DNA of 54,786 nt from a virus. Each line of letters begins with the position of its first letter. Positions within the stretch are counted from its first letter, which is position 1. A model generated the notes under the pieces. The model saw only the letters and a list, made by a program, of their open reading frames with translations. It searched no databases and was not told the origin of the DNA. A program made the position numbers and the translations under genes. Below, piece by piece: positions 16,024 to 23,657 of this stretch. The stretch spans positions 1 through 54,786 of IMG/VR virus record IMGVR_UViG_3300043446_002312; one strand, written 5' to 3'.

Positions 16024-17340
16024 TTAAGTTAATTCCACTCCGTAAGTTTCAAGAGCTAAATATTCTTGACGAACACACACAACAGGGCTCATCCAAAGGG
16101 TAGAGTAACCCTTCACTTGCTCGTAAAAGTCAATTAAATCTTCGTCAAAAGGCCTCGTCAACCAGTCGGCAATCGGTTTGTATTCTCTATGAATGATCGG
16201 CCGAATGTCCTGAATATCCTGCAGCTCAAAATTGAAATCCACATCAATATATGCAAGATTGCAGTAGGTTGCCGGAATTTCTTCCCCCTGAGAGTTAAAC
16301 ACGGTAGAAGGTACAGCTTCTGCCGGATATACGGCCAAGGCGCAGCGAGTGGAAGGCTCAGCTTGGCGGGTGACTTTTGTGATTACACCTGAAACTGTTA
16401 TGGACTGAATTTTCATACTCAGCTCCGTGAAATCTACTCGCCATCCAGTCTGCAGACTCGGTGAAACGATGTTGAACTCGAAATATTGACTCGTTTCATC
16501 AGCGGATACGGTTGACGTTGTCACTTCTGACGTTCCTGAGGGATCTACATAACTTAAAGTCGCACTACCGGAATAGCTCGTTCCAGCCGGGCAGCGTAAA
16601 ACAACCTTCGAATAAGCGGATGGCAGAATTGTTTCCGGAAAGACCGGGGCACTTTGGAAAGTTTCATTACTTTCCCACTGAATAAATGACGTGGCGGGTT
16701 GAGCAAAACCTGGGAAATAATTGTCGCTGTTTGACCAATAGGTGGTCGAGTTTAGGAAAGCGTTCACTGAAGGATACCTCCAACCAATAATCCCATCGCT
16801 GCTCGAAGTTATGATGAGTTTAGTCCCCGCCAACGAGTAATCTTCTACTTTATAGTAATTTTCAGCAGGAGCATCGTCATATACCAGCTGGTACGCGACA
16901 AGATAACGACCGCTGCCAATATCGAGTTCTTTTAAGTTTAGAATGGCAGGAGGAACAACGGTTGTTCCATACTTCCAAACGATTTGACCTGCTTTTATGA
17001 TTAGGTTCTCGTGCGAGTCCGAGGCGATCGCTTCCGCCGAGATAGGGCCAAATATCCCTTCGCCCCAGGGAATATACACGTAACCTACGTCCTGAGTCCC
17101 ACCAAGTTGAATGGCAGTATTTGTGGCCGGAAGTATATCGAAGAAGTTTGTTTGATAAGTTTCGCTTACAGCCGGCAATCTGCGGTATATGGGTCTTCCG
17201 TAAATTTCCCACTCTGTAGGGCGATTCTTTAGGTTCTTGACCTCGATATACTGAACTGACGGAGTGTTTACGCTCCTTCTTTCCGTGGAGGTTCGAAGGG
17301 TTTGAATTCCCCCGCTAATTGGGACAAGCTGCTGACTCAT
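16024..17340 (-). CDS. Virion protein (baseplate/tail)
   Basis: 438 aa. N-terminal SGGIQTLRTSTERRS, a middle beta-rich part, and a C-terminal helical segment with IRPIIHREYKPIADWLTRPF. The neighbour downstream also begins with a segment typical of bulky tail proteins. The ATG overlaps the stop of the baseplate J gene by 4 nt. Likely a baseplate wedge or fibre-connecting protein; this is inference from order and composition. Confidence 0.6.
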   Translation of the reverse strand: MSQQLVPISGGIQTLRTSTERRSVNTPSVQYIEVKNLKNRPTEWEIYGRPIYRRLPAVSETYQTNFFDILPATNTAIQLGGTQDVGYVYIPWGEGIFGPISAEAIASDSHENLIIKAGQIVWKYGTTVVPPAILNLKELDIGSGRYLVAYQLVYDDAPAENYYKVEDYSLAGTKLIITSSSDGIIGWRYPSVNAFLNSTTYWSNSDNYFPGFAQPATSFIQWESNETFQSAPVFPETILPSAYSKVVLRCPAGTSYSGSATLSYVDPSGTSEVTTSTVSADETSQYFEFNIVSPSLQTGWRVDFTELSMKIQSITVSGVITKVTRQAEPSTRCALAVYPAEAVPSTVFNSQGEEIPATYCNLAYIDVDFNFELQDIQDIRPIIHREYKPIADWLTRPFDEDLIDFYEQVKGYSTLWMSPVVCVRQEYLALETYGVELT

Positions 17341-20162
17341 AGACCCATAGTCCCATTTCTATAGTTCGGTGGCGAGTAAGAGTAGGTGGTTCCTGTAAAC
17401 CACGAAAGTTGTGGAGTTTCCGATGTAGTAGCGGCATTTTCCCAAACATAAGTGTAAGCAGCTGACGAGTTGTTAAACCGCTCTTCGCTCTTGGGGATCA
17501 GGGTAACTTGTGCGATTCCAAGCTTGATCGCAGAAATATCGCGACCGAACTGCGACTTAATCTGCTCATCGCAAGAATACATATTCACGTAACGAAGAAG
17601 GTTTCCAGCGTATTCCTGTATTCTAGCAGTGTTGGTAGCAACTGTATTCGTCCAATCCGTAACCGTTGGGAGAGGCGAGAAAGCCCGTAAAACGCGGTAA
17701 AGATTTCTCCCATCTTCGGAGAGAATCGTGTCTTCCGAGTAAAGAGCGTAAGAGGGGTTGAAGTAAGAAATATAGGGAAGAGTTAAGAACTCCCCCTCTG
17801 TGAACTCTGAGGTGAGTACGAACACCCCGTTCTCCACATACACCGAAAAGTCAAAGAGTGGACTAACATTAGTCGTTGCTGTGTAAGACAGAACGGTGCT
17901 ACCTTGCCGGAAGATTGTTGTGTCCCCTCTGAAGAACCGGAACATTCGAGTTGGTTCGGTTACAGTTCCGTCAAAGAGCGCCTCCGTTAGCTGAAGGTTC
18001 TGCTCGGAAGTGTAAGCTAGAGGGATCACTAAAGCTTCGGCTAATAGATCGTTGATCTGTGTGCTATCCGGTGTGAAATATTCAGCGGCGATGAAGTATT
18101 GCGGACTCGAAACACTTGTTTCTCTGTACTCCAGGTATGTTCCAACGGGGAACCGTGGCTTATACTTGAAGATAGGAAGTCCGGTATCTGAGTTCCGGAC
18201 AATTATTTCTTTTATTATGCCGAGTTCAACCAGCTGATCAAAATAGTCTTTGGTAGAGAGGCCATTCGGCTGATACGTAAAACTTTGCAGAACATACGCA
18301 AACTTGCTAACTCCGCCCTCCATTGGGTCAACATAGTTATAGTATGGGTCGGCAATAGCGTTCGGACCCGGACCAATCTGAGGCGTAGTTACCCACTCTC
18401 CAGGGGAGTACGTGGTACCTGCGATCAAGTTAAGAGGAGTAACTGCTGGCCCAAGTAAACCAGCTGACAAGGCGCTTGTAACATTGTTTGAGGCTTGCTC
18501 CAGCGTGAAGTCCTGCGAAACAACCCACGCCAATGCCCCAGGCCTCTTCTCAAGCGGGACTGAAGAAGTGGGGTCCGGAATAAACTGTCCATCGCCAGTA
18601 ACGTAGTCGTACTGAACGATCTCTGGATCGTATACACTGCTCGGGGCGACAGTATAAGTGTTCCCGACTACCCACGCCGAGTATGTTTTTACTCCGGAGA
18701 TTTTACCTTCCGCAATCAAAACGGGAATTTCCGTCTTAGAACCGATATTCACGTTGTCTAGAATAACATGGAGTTCCCCGTCTCCCCCTTCACTTGGGCT
18801 CCAGTATACGATGTCGCTCTGGAGATAGCTCCCTGCCTGAAGCAGCTGGATCTGCTTCATCGTCAGGTTACCATAAAGTGTTTGATCTTTCTTATTGTCC
18901 GAGTACGGAGTGAAAGAAGTCACCACTGGATAGTAAACCTTTGACGGTATGGTCTGGAGGACCAACTCATCTTGACTCAGCAATTCCTCGGAAGGTTCGA
19001 AAGTGTAAACCTGTGTGTAAAGGGCTGCGGAGGTCGCAAGTTGAGGCGGAGTATTAAACGCCTTGGCAGATGAAATTCGAGGGTTTACGTATCGGTCGGG
19101 GGTATCAAAGGTTAGGTTAAAAGCAGAATCTACATCACTAACGCTTGGGTCTGTGTAGGCAGGGAAAACGTTTCCGGGCTGTAAGATATCGTATATCCGA
19201 TTTCTGAAATCGAGCGAAGAATTTCGAAGGTTAACTCCGTATGAGCTGTTGGCATCAACCTCAAGGGTGATGTCGTACTGAACTTGGCTAAGTGTAAGCG
19301 GGTATAGATGCCCTGTTGTTCCGATCGGTACTGAGAAATTGACAACATTCTGTCCTCTGCTCAGCTGCTCATCGGTCAGCTCCACCCCATCCGGCCCAAG
19401 AACGAAGAACGAAACTTGACCACTAGGTAAAATGTAGTCGGTTAAATAATTGTAAGAGTACTCGGAACCTCTGTTTGGCTGAACTGAAGTTTGTGTTCCA
19501 ACCCCGAAAAAATCGACAAAGAAATCTTGCCAGTCTTGGCTGCTAACTGGGTTCTTTCTGCGAATAAGTGTGAAGAAACGCTCTTGAACTTCTTGATATG
19601 TCTCTACATCTGAACCACCGGTCGAAGGTTGAGGATTCGTCGAGGATAAGCCAGCTACGTTTATGGCGGAAGAACCGACAATAGAGTTAGCAGGAACGTT
19701 GTAAATTGTTCCAACAAACTCAGAATAAACAGTGACATATAAAACGGTTTCCCCCGGAGGAAAAGTATTCGCATCTGCGGTAACAAAGTTGAAAACTTCA
19801 CCACCAGTGATGTTGGGGTCAGTGGTAAAGACGGAACCAGCTGGAATCGTGACAGGAGCGTTTGACGCAGGTATTGTTAAAACAAGACGCGCAACTGAAG
19901 CTGTTCCCAGTCGGCGCATAGCACCCAAGAAAGGTCCTATCCACTCATTAAGGATCTTTTGAGGAAGTTGGTTGAGCCAAAACAGGAATTCACCCTGCGC
20001 AAAGACTTGCCCTTCCAGCAAGGCTGCCAGAGGGTTACCTGAACTAAAATCGTTAAGAGTTTGATTTGAAGCGTAATAGACCCTTTGCGAAGCTGCTTGA
20101 ACAAGTTGCGCTTCGTTTCTGGGATCAAGAGAAACAGAGGGCAGTGGAGCGTATCTAGGCAC
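17337..20162 (-). CDS. Baseplate J-like protein
   Basis: 941 aa, much longer than P2 gpJ (about 300) and closer to T4 gp6-size wedge proteins. Residues about 90-190 show the baseplate J signature: VARLVLTIPASNAPVTIPAG, SVFTTDP, then VTVYSEFVGTIYNVPANSIV. Residues about 205-245 contain ETYQEVQERFFTLIRRKNPV, SQDWQDFF. This family forms the wedge ring that closes the baseplate. The C-terminal half is a species-specific beta-rich extension. Confidence 0.8.
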   Translation of the reverse strand: MPRYAPLPSVSLDPRNEAQLVQAASQRVYYASNQTLNDFSSGNPLAALLEGQVFAQGEFLFWLNQLPQKILNEWIGPFLGAMRRLGTASVARLVLTIPASNAPVTIPAGSVFTTDPNITGGEVFNFVTADANTFPPGETVLYVTVYSEFVGTIYNVPANSIVGSSAINVAGLSSTNPQPSTGGSDVETYQEVQERFFTLIRRKNPVSSQDWQDFFVDFFGVGTQTSVQPNRGSEYSYNYLTDYILPSGQVSFFVLGPDGVELTDEQLSRGQNVVNFSVPIGTTGHLYPLTLSQVQYDITLEVDANSSYGVNLRNSSLDFRNRIYDILQPGNVFPAYTDPSVSDVDSAFNLTFDTPDRYVNPRISSAKAFNTPPQLATSAALYTQVYTFEPSEELLSQDELVLQTIPSKVYYPVVTSFTPYSDNKKDQTLYGNLTMKQIQLLQAGSYLQSDIVYWSPSEGGDGELHVILDNVNIGSKTEIPVLIAEGKISGVKTYSAWVVGNTYTVAPSSVYDPEIVQYDYVTGDGQFIPDPTSSVPLEKRPGALAWVVSQDFTLEQASNNVTSALSAGLLGPAVTPLNLIAGTTYSPGEWVTTPQIGPGPNAIADPYYNYVDPMEGGVSKFAYVLQSFTYQPNGLSTKDYFDQLVELGIIKEIIVRNSDTGLPIFKYKPRFPVGTYLEYRETSVSSPQYFIAAEYFTPDSTQINDLLAEALVIPLAYTSEQNLQLTEALFDGTVTEPTRMFRFFRGDTTIFRQGSTVLSYTATTNVSPLFDFSVYVENGVFVLTSEFTEGEFLTLPYISYFNPSYALYSEDTILSEDGRNLYRVLRAFSPLPTVTDWTNTVATNTARIQEYAGNLLRYVNMYSCDEQIKSQFGRDISAIKLGIAQVTLIPKSEERFNNSSAAYTYVWENAATTSETPQLSWFTGTTYSYSPPNYRNGTMGL

Positions 20163-20174
20163 GACGAGACCTCA

Positions 20175-20732
20175 TCAGAGCGGGCAAACAGTTTCGGAAT
20201 TTCCTGGGCCTACAGAATAATTCTTACAAGCGTTATCTTCTTCCGAGTAGTAAACTCCGTTGTCGATAACGAGGTTTTCCAACAAATCATCAATTTGATC
20301 TTTTAGGACTAGTTTGGTGATCAGGTCCTCACTATCCAGACCCGCAAATTTCTGAGCAATCGTTGGGGAGGGGTAACCGGCAGGATAGTTATATTTGTCG
20401 TTTGTCGTGAAACTTTTAGGAGCGTTCTCCTTGATGTTGGCAGGGTTGGTGAGGCCAGGGCCAGTTTCGTAACCAAAATTCCACACCCCCGTGACAACTT
20501 TGGAACCAGATATAGCAATCCCGCTAATTAACTGACCGCCTTCCACGTTTGGTTGTGGGGTCGTTAAGGTGATGTACCGAGAGTCTAGACCGTTAGGTCC
20601 TGCTGTCACAAGGGAATTCAGGCCAAGCGGCGGGTAATGCCAGTCGAGGTCTTGCCCGTCAAATGAAATTTGCTTGGCGCCATTTAGCCACTGGCTTGTA
20701 ACGATGACACCACTAGAAAAAGTTGTCTTCAT
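20175..20732 (-). CDS. Hypothetical tail/baseplate protein
   Basis: 185 aa. N-terminus MKTTFSSGVIVTSQWLNGAK followed by Asp/Gly/Pro-rich loops (DGQDLDWHYPPLGLNSL), a pattern I associate with the first part of tail-fibre or collar proteins. It is the first gene after a strong terminator and has a GGGTAAAA element 30 nt upstream, so it probably heads the transcript of the baseplate genes. Confidence 0.65.
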   Translation of the reverse strand: MKTTFSSGVIVTSQWLNGAKQISFDGQDLDWHYPPLGLNSLVTAGPNGLDSRYITLTTPQPNVEGGQLISGIAISGSKVVTGVWNFGYETGPGLTNPANIKENAPKSFTTNDKYNYPAGYPSPTIAQKFAGLDSEDLITKLVLKDQIDDLLENLVIDNGVYYSEEDNACKNYSVGPGNSETVCPL

Positions 20733-20762
20733 GAATCCCTACGGATTGCCTTCTTACACTGG

Positions 20763-20770
20763 TTTTACCC
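20763..20770 (-). promoter_or_regulatory. GGGTAAAA element upstream of gene 20175-20732
   Basis: Minus-strand GGGTAAAA (context TAGGGTAAAACC) right after a terminator, 30 nt before the ATG at 20732. The terminator-promoter arrangement is the best support that this octamer starts transcription. Confidence 0.7.
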
Positions 20771-20773
20771 TAC

Positions 20774-20800
20774 AAAAAATCCCCAGCCGAAGCCGGGGAT
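20774..20800 (-). terminator. Rho-independent terminator after the tail tube gene
   Basis: Minus sense: ATCCCC-G-GC, loop TTCG, GC-T-GGGGAT, then TTTTTT. A GC-rich stem with a UUCG tetraloop and a U-tract is a textbook intrinsic terminator. It ends the capsid/tube transcript before the baseplate operon. Confidence 0.88.
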
Positions 20801-20822
20801 AAGTAACTCTGAAACTGACAGA

Positions 20823-21266
20823 TCAGGTACGTTCCCAATAGTTAACTGTGAACACACACTCGATCGTCTGAACGTTTCCGCTTTCACGGTCGACGTCAGC
20901 GGTTGTAACTGACTTGTACTGACATCCGTAAAGAACGTATTGGCCGCCTGCAGGAGCAGAACCAGCACCGACACAATCTTTGGGGGTCACGGTAACTGTG
21001 ATCTCTTCACAGTTATATGAAAGCCAGAATTGCTCGAGTTGTTTGAAGATGGTGGGGTCGTACGGGGCCTCTAACGTTACGTCGTCTGCGGTTCTAGGTC
21101 CAATAACGTGGTACAGTCTGTTGCCAGATCCGTTGGCATACCGGCTGTCCTCGGCTGAATCTTTGACACCGCTGAACTTAGTGAACACCGCTGTGAAAGT
21201 GGGTCCACCAAGAGCTGTGAATGAAACTTCGTACTGCGATTTGGTAATCGGTCTTAAAATAGCCAT
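20823..21266 (-). CDS. Tail tube protein
   Basis: 147 aa, the size of many contractile-tail tube proteins. Starts ILRPITKSQYEVSFTALGGP and contains KFSGVKDSAEDSRYANGSGN and VTTADVDRESGNVQTIECVF, the tube-like beta-barrel pattern seen in T4 gp19-type proteins. AAGGAGGTG lies just before the ATG, an unusually strong ribosome-binding site that fits a high-copy protein. It follows the capsid gene and is ended by the terminator at 20774-20800. It is far from the sheath gene (28260-31970). Confidence 0.72.
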   Translation of the reverse strand: MAILRPITKSQYEVSFTALGGPTFTAVFTKFSGVKDSAEDSRYANGSGNRLYHVIGPRTADDVTLEAPYDPTIFKQLEQFWLSYNCEEITVTVTPKDCVGAGSAPAGGQYVLYGCQYKSVTTADVDRESGNVQTIECVFTVNYWERT

Positions 21267-21294
21267 GATGACACCTCCTTAAGTATTTCTTGGA

Positions 21295-22347
21295 TCAACC
21301 AAGAATGTTGGAGATCATCGCGCCAGAACCGATAAGACCAGTGGCACCAAGACCAACCAGGTTAACAACACGCTCAACAGTGATTTCAGCACGAACCACG
21401 CGGCGCTCACGAATGTAGTACTCGGGGCGAACAGCAGGAGTGCCGGTCAGCTGATAGGTGTAAGCGAAAGCGGGGGTAGCAGCATTAGCACCGCCAGCAG
21501 GCATTACGCTATCTGAAGGACCATTGGGGCTGTAGAACAGCAGGATTCCGTTTGCAGGGAACACAGGCTGCAGGGTGCCATCGGTGGCAAGATAACGGCC
21601 CTCAGCAACGCGCAGACCACGCTCAAGACCGAAGTAACGGGCAAGCAGATCTGTGTCGATTGAATCGGCAGTGGTGTACTTGATACGCTCAAGGATAGCC
21701 TGGTTGGTCAGCAGTTGATCAAACACGGCAGTTCCCAGAACCATCGAGTTCGGGCGAATACCGATTTGGTTGGCAACCGAACGCTTCAGGGTCAGGATAT
21801 CTTCGATCGGGTTGGAAGTCAGTGAAGACCAAGCCGAAGGACCAGCGGCAGAACCGTAGGCGGTCTGGAAGTTAGTCCAGCTGGTGAAACCAAGACCAGT
21901 CTGGGAACCGGCACCGGCGCTGGGCTCGTAAGGGTTGTAACCACCGGTTACAGTCACAGCCTGGCTTACGGTGTACTCGTAAGCGTTCATCAGGCGGGAC
22001 ATGGCGTTGCGAGTTTCGATCGCGCGCAGGTCAACCTGGGCAGGACCTTCGCCAGCGTTCTCGATGACTTCTTCGGGCAGTTCCCAAGCCACGACTTCTT
22101 GCTCAAGCGCATAAGGCTCGGCATCGTAACGGCTCTGAACGAATGGAATGTTGGTTCCGTATGCGCGACGGAAATCGTTGATGGCGAACTGCTCTTTGCC
22201 GAAGCGCAGAATGCGGCCAGCACGAGTCGGGGTGTCAACAACGGGGGCAATAAAGTTGGCGATATTTGTCGCCGGAAGCATGAAACCTTGAGCGAGCGTA
22301 GTCAGAATCGGATCTACGCCAGCATAGGTTTGCTGGAGGTTCATCAT
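21295..22347 (-). CDS. Major capsid protein
   Basis: 350 aa. N-terminus QTYAGVDPILTTLAQGF, then NIANFIAPVVDTPTRAGRIL and FGKEQFAINDFRRAYG, followed by EAYALEQ-like P-domain sequence and a C-terminal YYIRERRVVRAEITVER. This is the pattern of HK97-fold major capsid proteins in Mu-like and 'capsid E'-like groups. No delta-domain cleavage signal is visible at the N-terminus. Position after protease/scaffold and decoration genes is canonical. GC content looks higher and codon use more uniform than in neighbours, as expected for a highly expressed gene. Two adjacent ATGs (22347, 22344) are possible starts. Confidence 0.88.
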   Translation of the reverse strand: MMNLQQTYAGVDPILTTLAQGFMLPATNIANFIAPVVDTPTRAGRILRFGKEQFAINDFRRAYGTNIPFVQSRYDAEPYALEQEVVAWELPEEVIENAGEGPAQVDLRAIETRNAMSRLMNAYEYTVSQAVTVTGGYNPYEPSAGAGSQTGLGFTSWTNFQTAYGSAAGPSAWSSLTSNPIEDILTLKRSVANQIGIRPNSMVLGTAVFDQLLTNQAILERIKYTTADSIDTDLLARYFGLERGLRVAEGRYLATDGTLQPVFPANGILLFYSPNGPSDSVMPAGGANAATPAFAYTYQLTGTPAVRPEYYIRERRVVRAEITVERVVNLVGLGATGLIGSGAMISNILG

Positions 22348-22395
22348 GGGAGGGAGGCTCCGAGATAGTTAAACGACTTCAAATGGTGTGAACCA

Positions 22396-22429
22396 CAGTT
22401 GGGACTTACACCCGAAGGATGCCCAACTG
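22396..22429 (-). other. Hairpin between decoration and capsid genes
   Basis: An 8-bp perfect stem (CAGTTGGG / CCCAACTG) closes an 18-nt loop containing GGGTGTAAG, a near relative of the GGGTAAAA element. No U-tract. It may act as an RNA processing or stability site that raises capsid mRNA levels, or it may mark a degenerate promoter. Confidence 0.45.
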
Positions 22430-22439
22430 AGGTTAATTA

Positions 22440-22913
22440 TCAGGCAAAGCTGACGAGAACGAACTTGCGACCGCCGATTCCGATTTGCTCGCGAATCAGA
22501 GGTGTGGTGCCGTCTAGGGTAACGGCGGTGCCGTCGCCGACGCCAACAGCTTGACCCAGGTCGTTGATTTCGAGCTGGGTGTTCAGGGTCAGATCGGTCA
22601 GAGTTGCAGCGGGGGCAACTTCAACCAGCAGAAGACCGGAGGTAGCAACGGTCAGCTGACGAGCGGTGTAAGGTTGAGCCAGAGCGGTAGGCATGTAAGC
22701 CTGGTTGATACCGACGATTGTCTCAGGCTGAACGGTGAAAGCGTCACCGGCAGCGGCGAAATTAGGGCCAGCCCAGGTAGCATAGGAAACGGCACGGAAT
22801 TCGCCGATTTCCACTACGCCGGGATCGCCGGCTTCGTTGTCAGCAGGAGCTTCGAAAGTTTCTGCGTAACGGATGTACTGACGGCCGTATACGGGACCTG
22901 CGTTTGTAGCCAT
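22440..22913 (-). CDS. Capsid decoration/cement-type protein
   Basis: 157 aa from the ATG at 22913, which has GGAG 6 nt upstream; a TTG at 22925 would add four residues. The Ala/Thr/Val-rich, Cys-free sequence (VEIGEFRAVSYATWAGPNFA, TLNTQLEINDLGQAVGVGDG) looks like a small beta-barrel in the DUF2190-like decoration group. Its position directly before the capsid gene fits a cement protein. Confidence 0.6.
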   Translation of the reverse strand: MATNAGPVYGRQYIRYAETFEAPADNEAGDPGVVEIGEFRAVSYATWAGPNFAAAGDAFTVQPETIVGINQAYMPTALAQPYTARQLTVATSGLLLVEVAPAATLTDLTLNTQLEINDLGQAVGVGDGTAVTLDGTTPLIREQIGIGGRKFVLVSFA

Positions 22914-22987
22914 GGAATTCTCCAAAGTATGAGGACTTCAATTTGTTTACTCTGGGACTTGTTTTTACACCCAGTTAAACTGAATGG

Positions 22988-22995
22988 TTTTACCC
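22988..22995 (-). promoter_or_regulatory. GGGTAAAA element upstream of decoration gene
   Basis: Minus-strand GGGTAAAA one nt after the stop of the MuF-like gene, 74 nt before ATG 22913. A related GGGTGTAAAAA lies about 50 nt before the ATG. The spacing is longer than in most copies. Confidence 0.5.
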
Positions 22996-23649
22996 TTATC
23001 GGTAGTCAATACTACACCGGCAGCGGTCGTAGCATTGGCATTGTTTACCTGGCATGGGGAGGGTTCCCAGTGGTTGCCAACCAAGTCGACCGAACATTAC
23101 ACAATCGGGACAAGTTCTTGAGTCAAGTTTTGGAACTCGCCTCATCTCCCGGTATCCCTGATCTTGTCGAACATAGTATTGGCCAAGGTTGAAGAAAGAA
23201 TAGGACGGGTTTGCTAAATAGCGAATAACGCGAATCAGCAGCCCTGGCCAACTCTTAACTTCACCAAAATCTTGTGTTTTGTCGCCCAACAGAATACCTC
23301 CGTTGTCGAGTGCGTCTTTTGTTTCAACCAAAAATTCATGCAAAGGTGGGAGCATTTCGCCAACGATGGTTGGCCACGCCCGCTCCATTTTACCGCGAGG
23401 GTTGATATCTTCGGCGCCGAGGTTGACAGCGGCAAGCGCAGAGATGAGAGTTTTGTCGAGTAGAGATCTCTCGTACTCCTCCCACCTCATTTGCTTATCC
23501 CGAAGACCTTTCACCAAAACTTTCGACTCATCTGTCATGCGCTCTTCAAGCTCAGCTTGTGAGTTCACTTTCTTTCTTAGAGCCTCGGCTTGGGTGAAAT
23601 AATCTCCCCTCCGTTTCGTGGCCATGCCAATCAGAGAGAGGAGATCCAT
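22996..23649 (-). CDS. MuF-like head morphogenesis protein
   Basis: 217 aa. N-terminal helices are followed by a Cys-rich C-terminal part: VPKLDSRTCPDCVMFGRLGW, then LGTLPMPGKQCQCYDRCRC. This C-terminal pattern is typical of Mu gpF-type minor head proteins. MuF proteins sit near the portal and help head assembly. GAGG lies 6 nt before the ATG, and the protease gene ends 8 nt upstream. The order portal-protease-MuF-capsid fits Mu-like heads. Confidence 0.68.
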   Translation of the reverse strand: MDLLSLIGMATKRRGDYFTQAEALRKKVNSQAELEERMTDESKVLVKGLRDKQMRWEEYERSLLDKTLISALAAVNLGAEDINPRGKMERAWPTIVGEMLPPLHEFLVETKDALDNGGILLGDKTQDFGEVKSWPGLLIRVIRYLANPSYSFFNLGQYYVRQDQGYREMRRVPKLDSRTCPDCVMFGRLGWQPLGTLPMPGKQCQCYDRCRCSIDYR

Positions 23650-23657
23650 TTCAAACC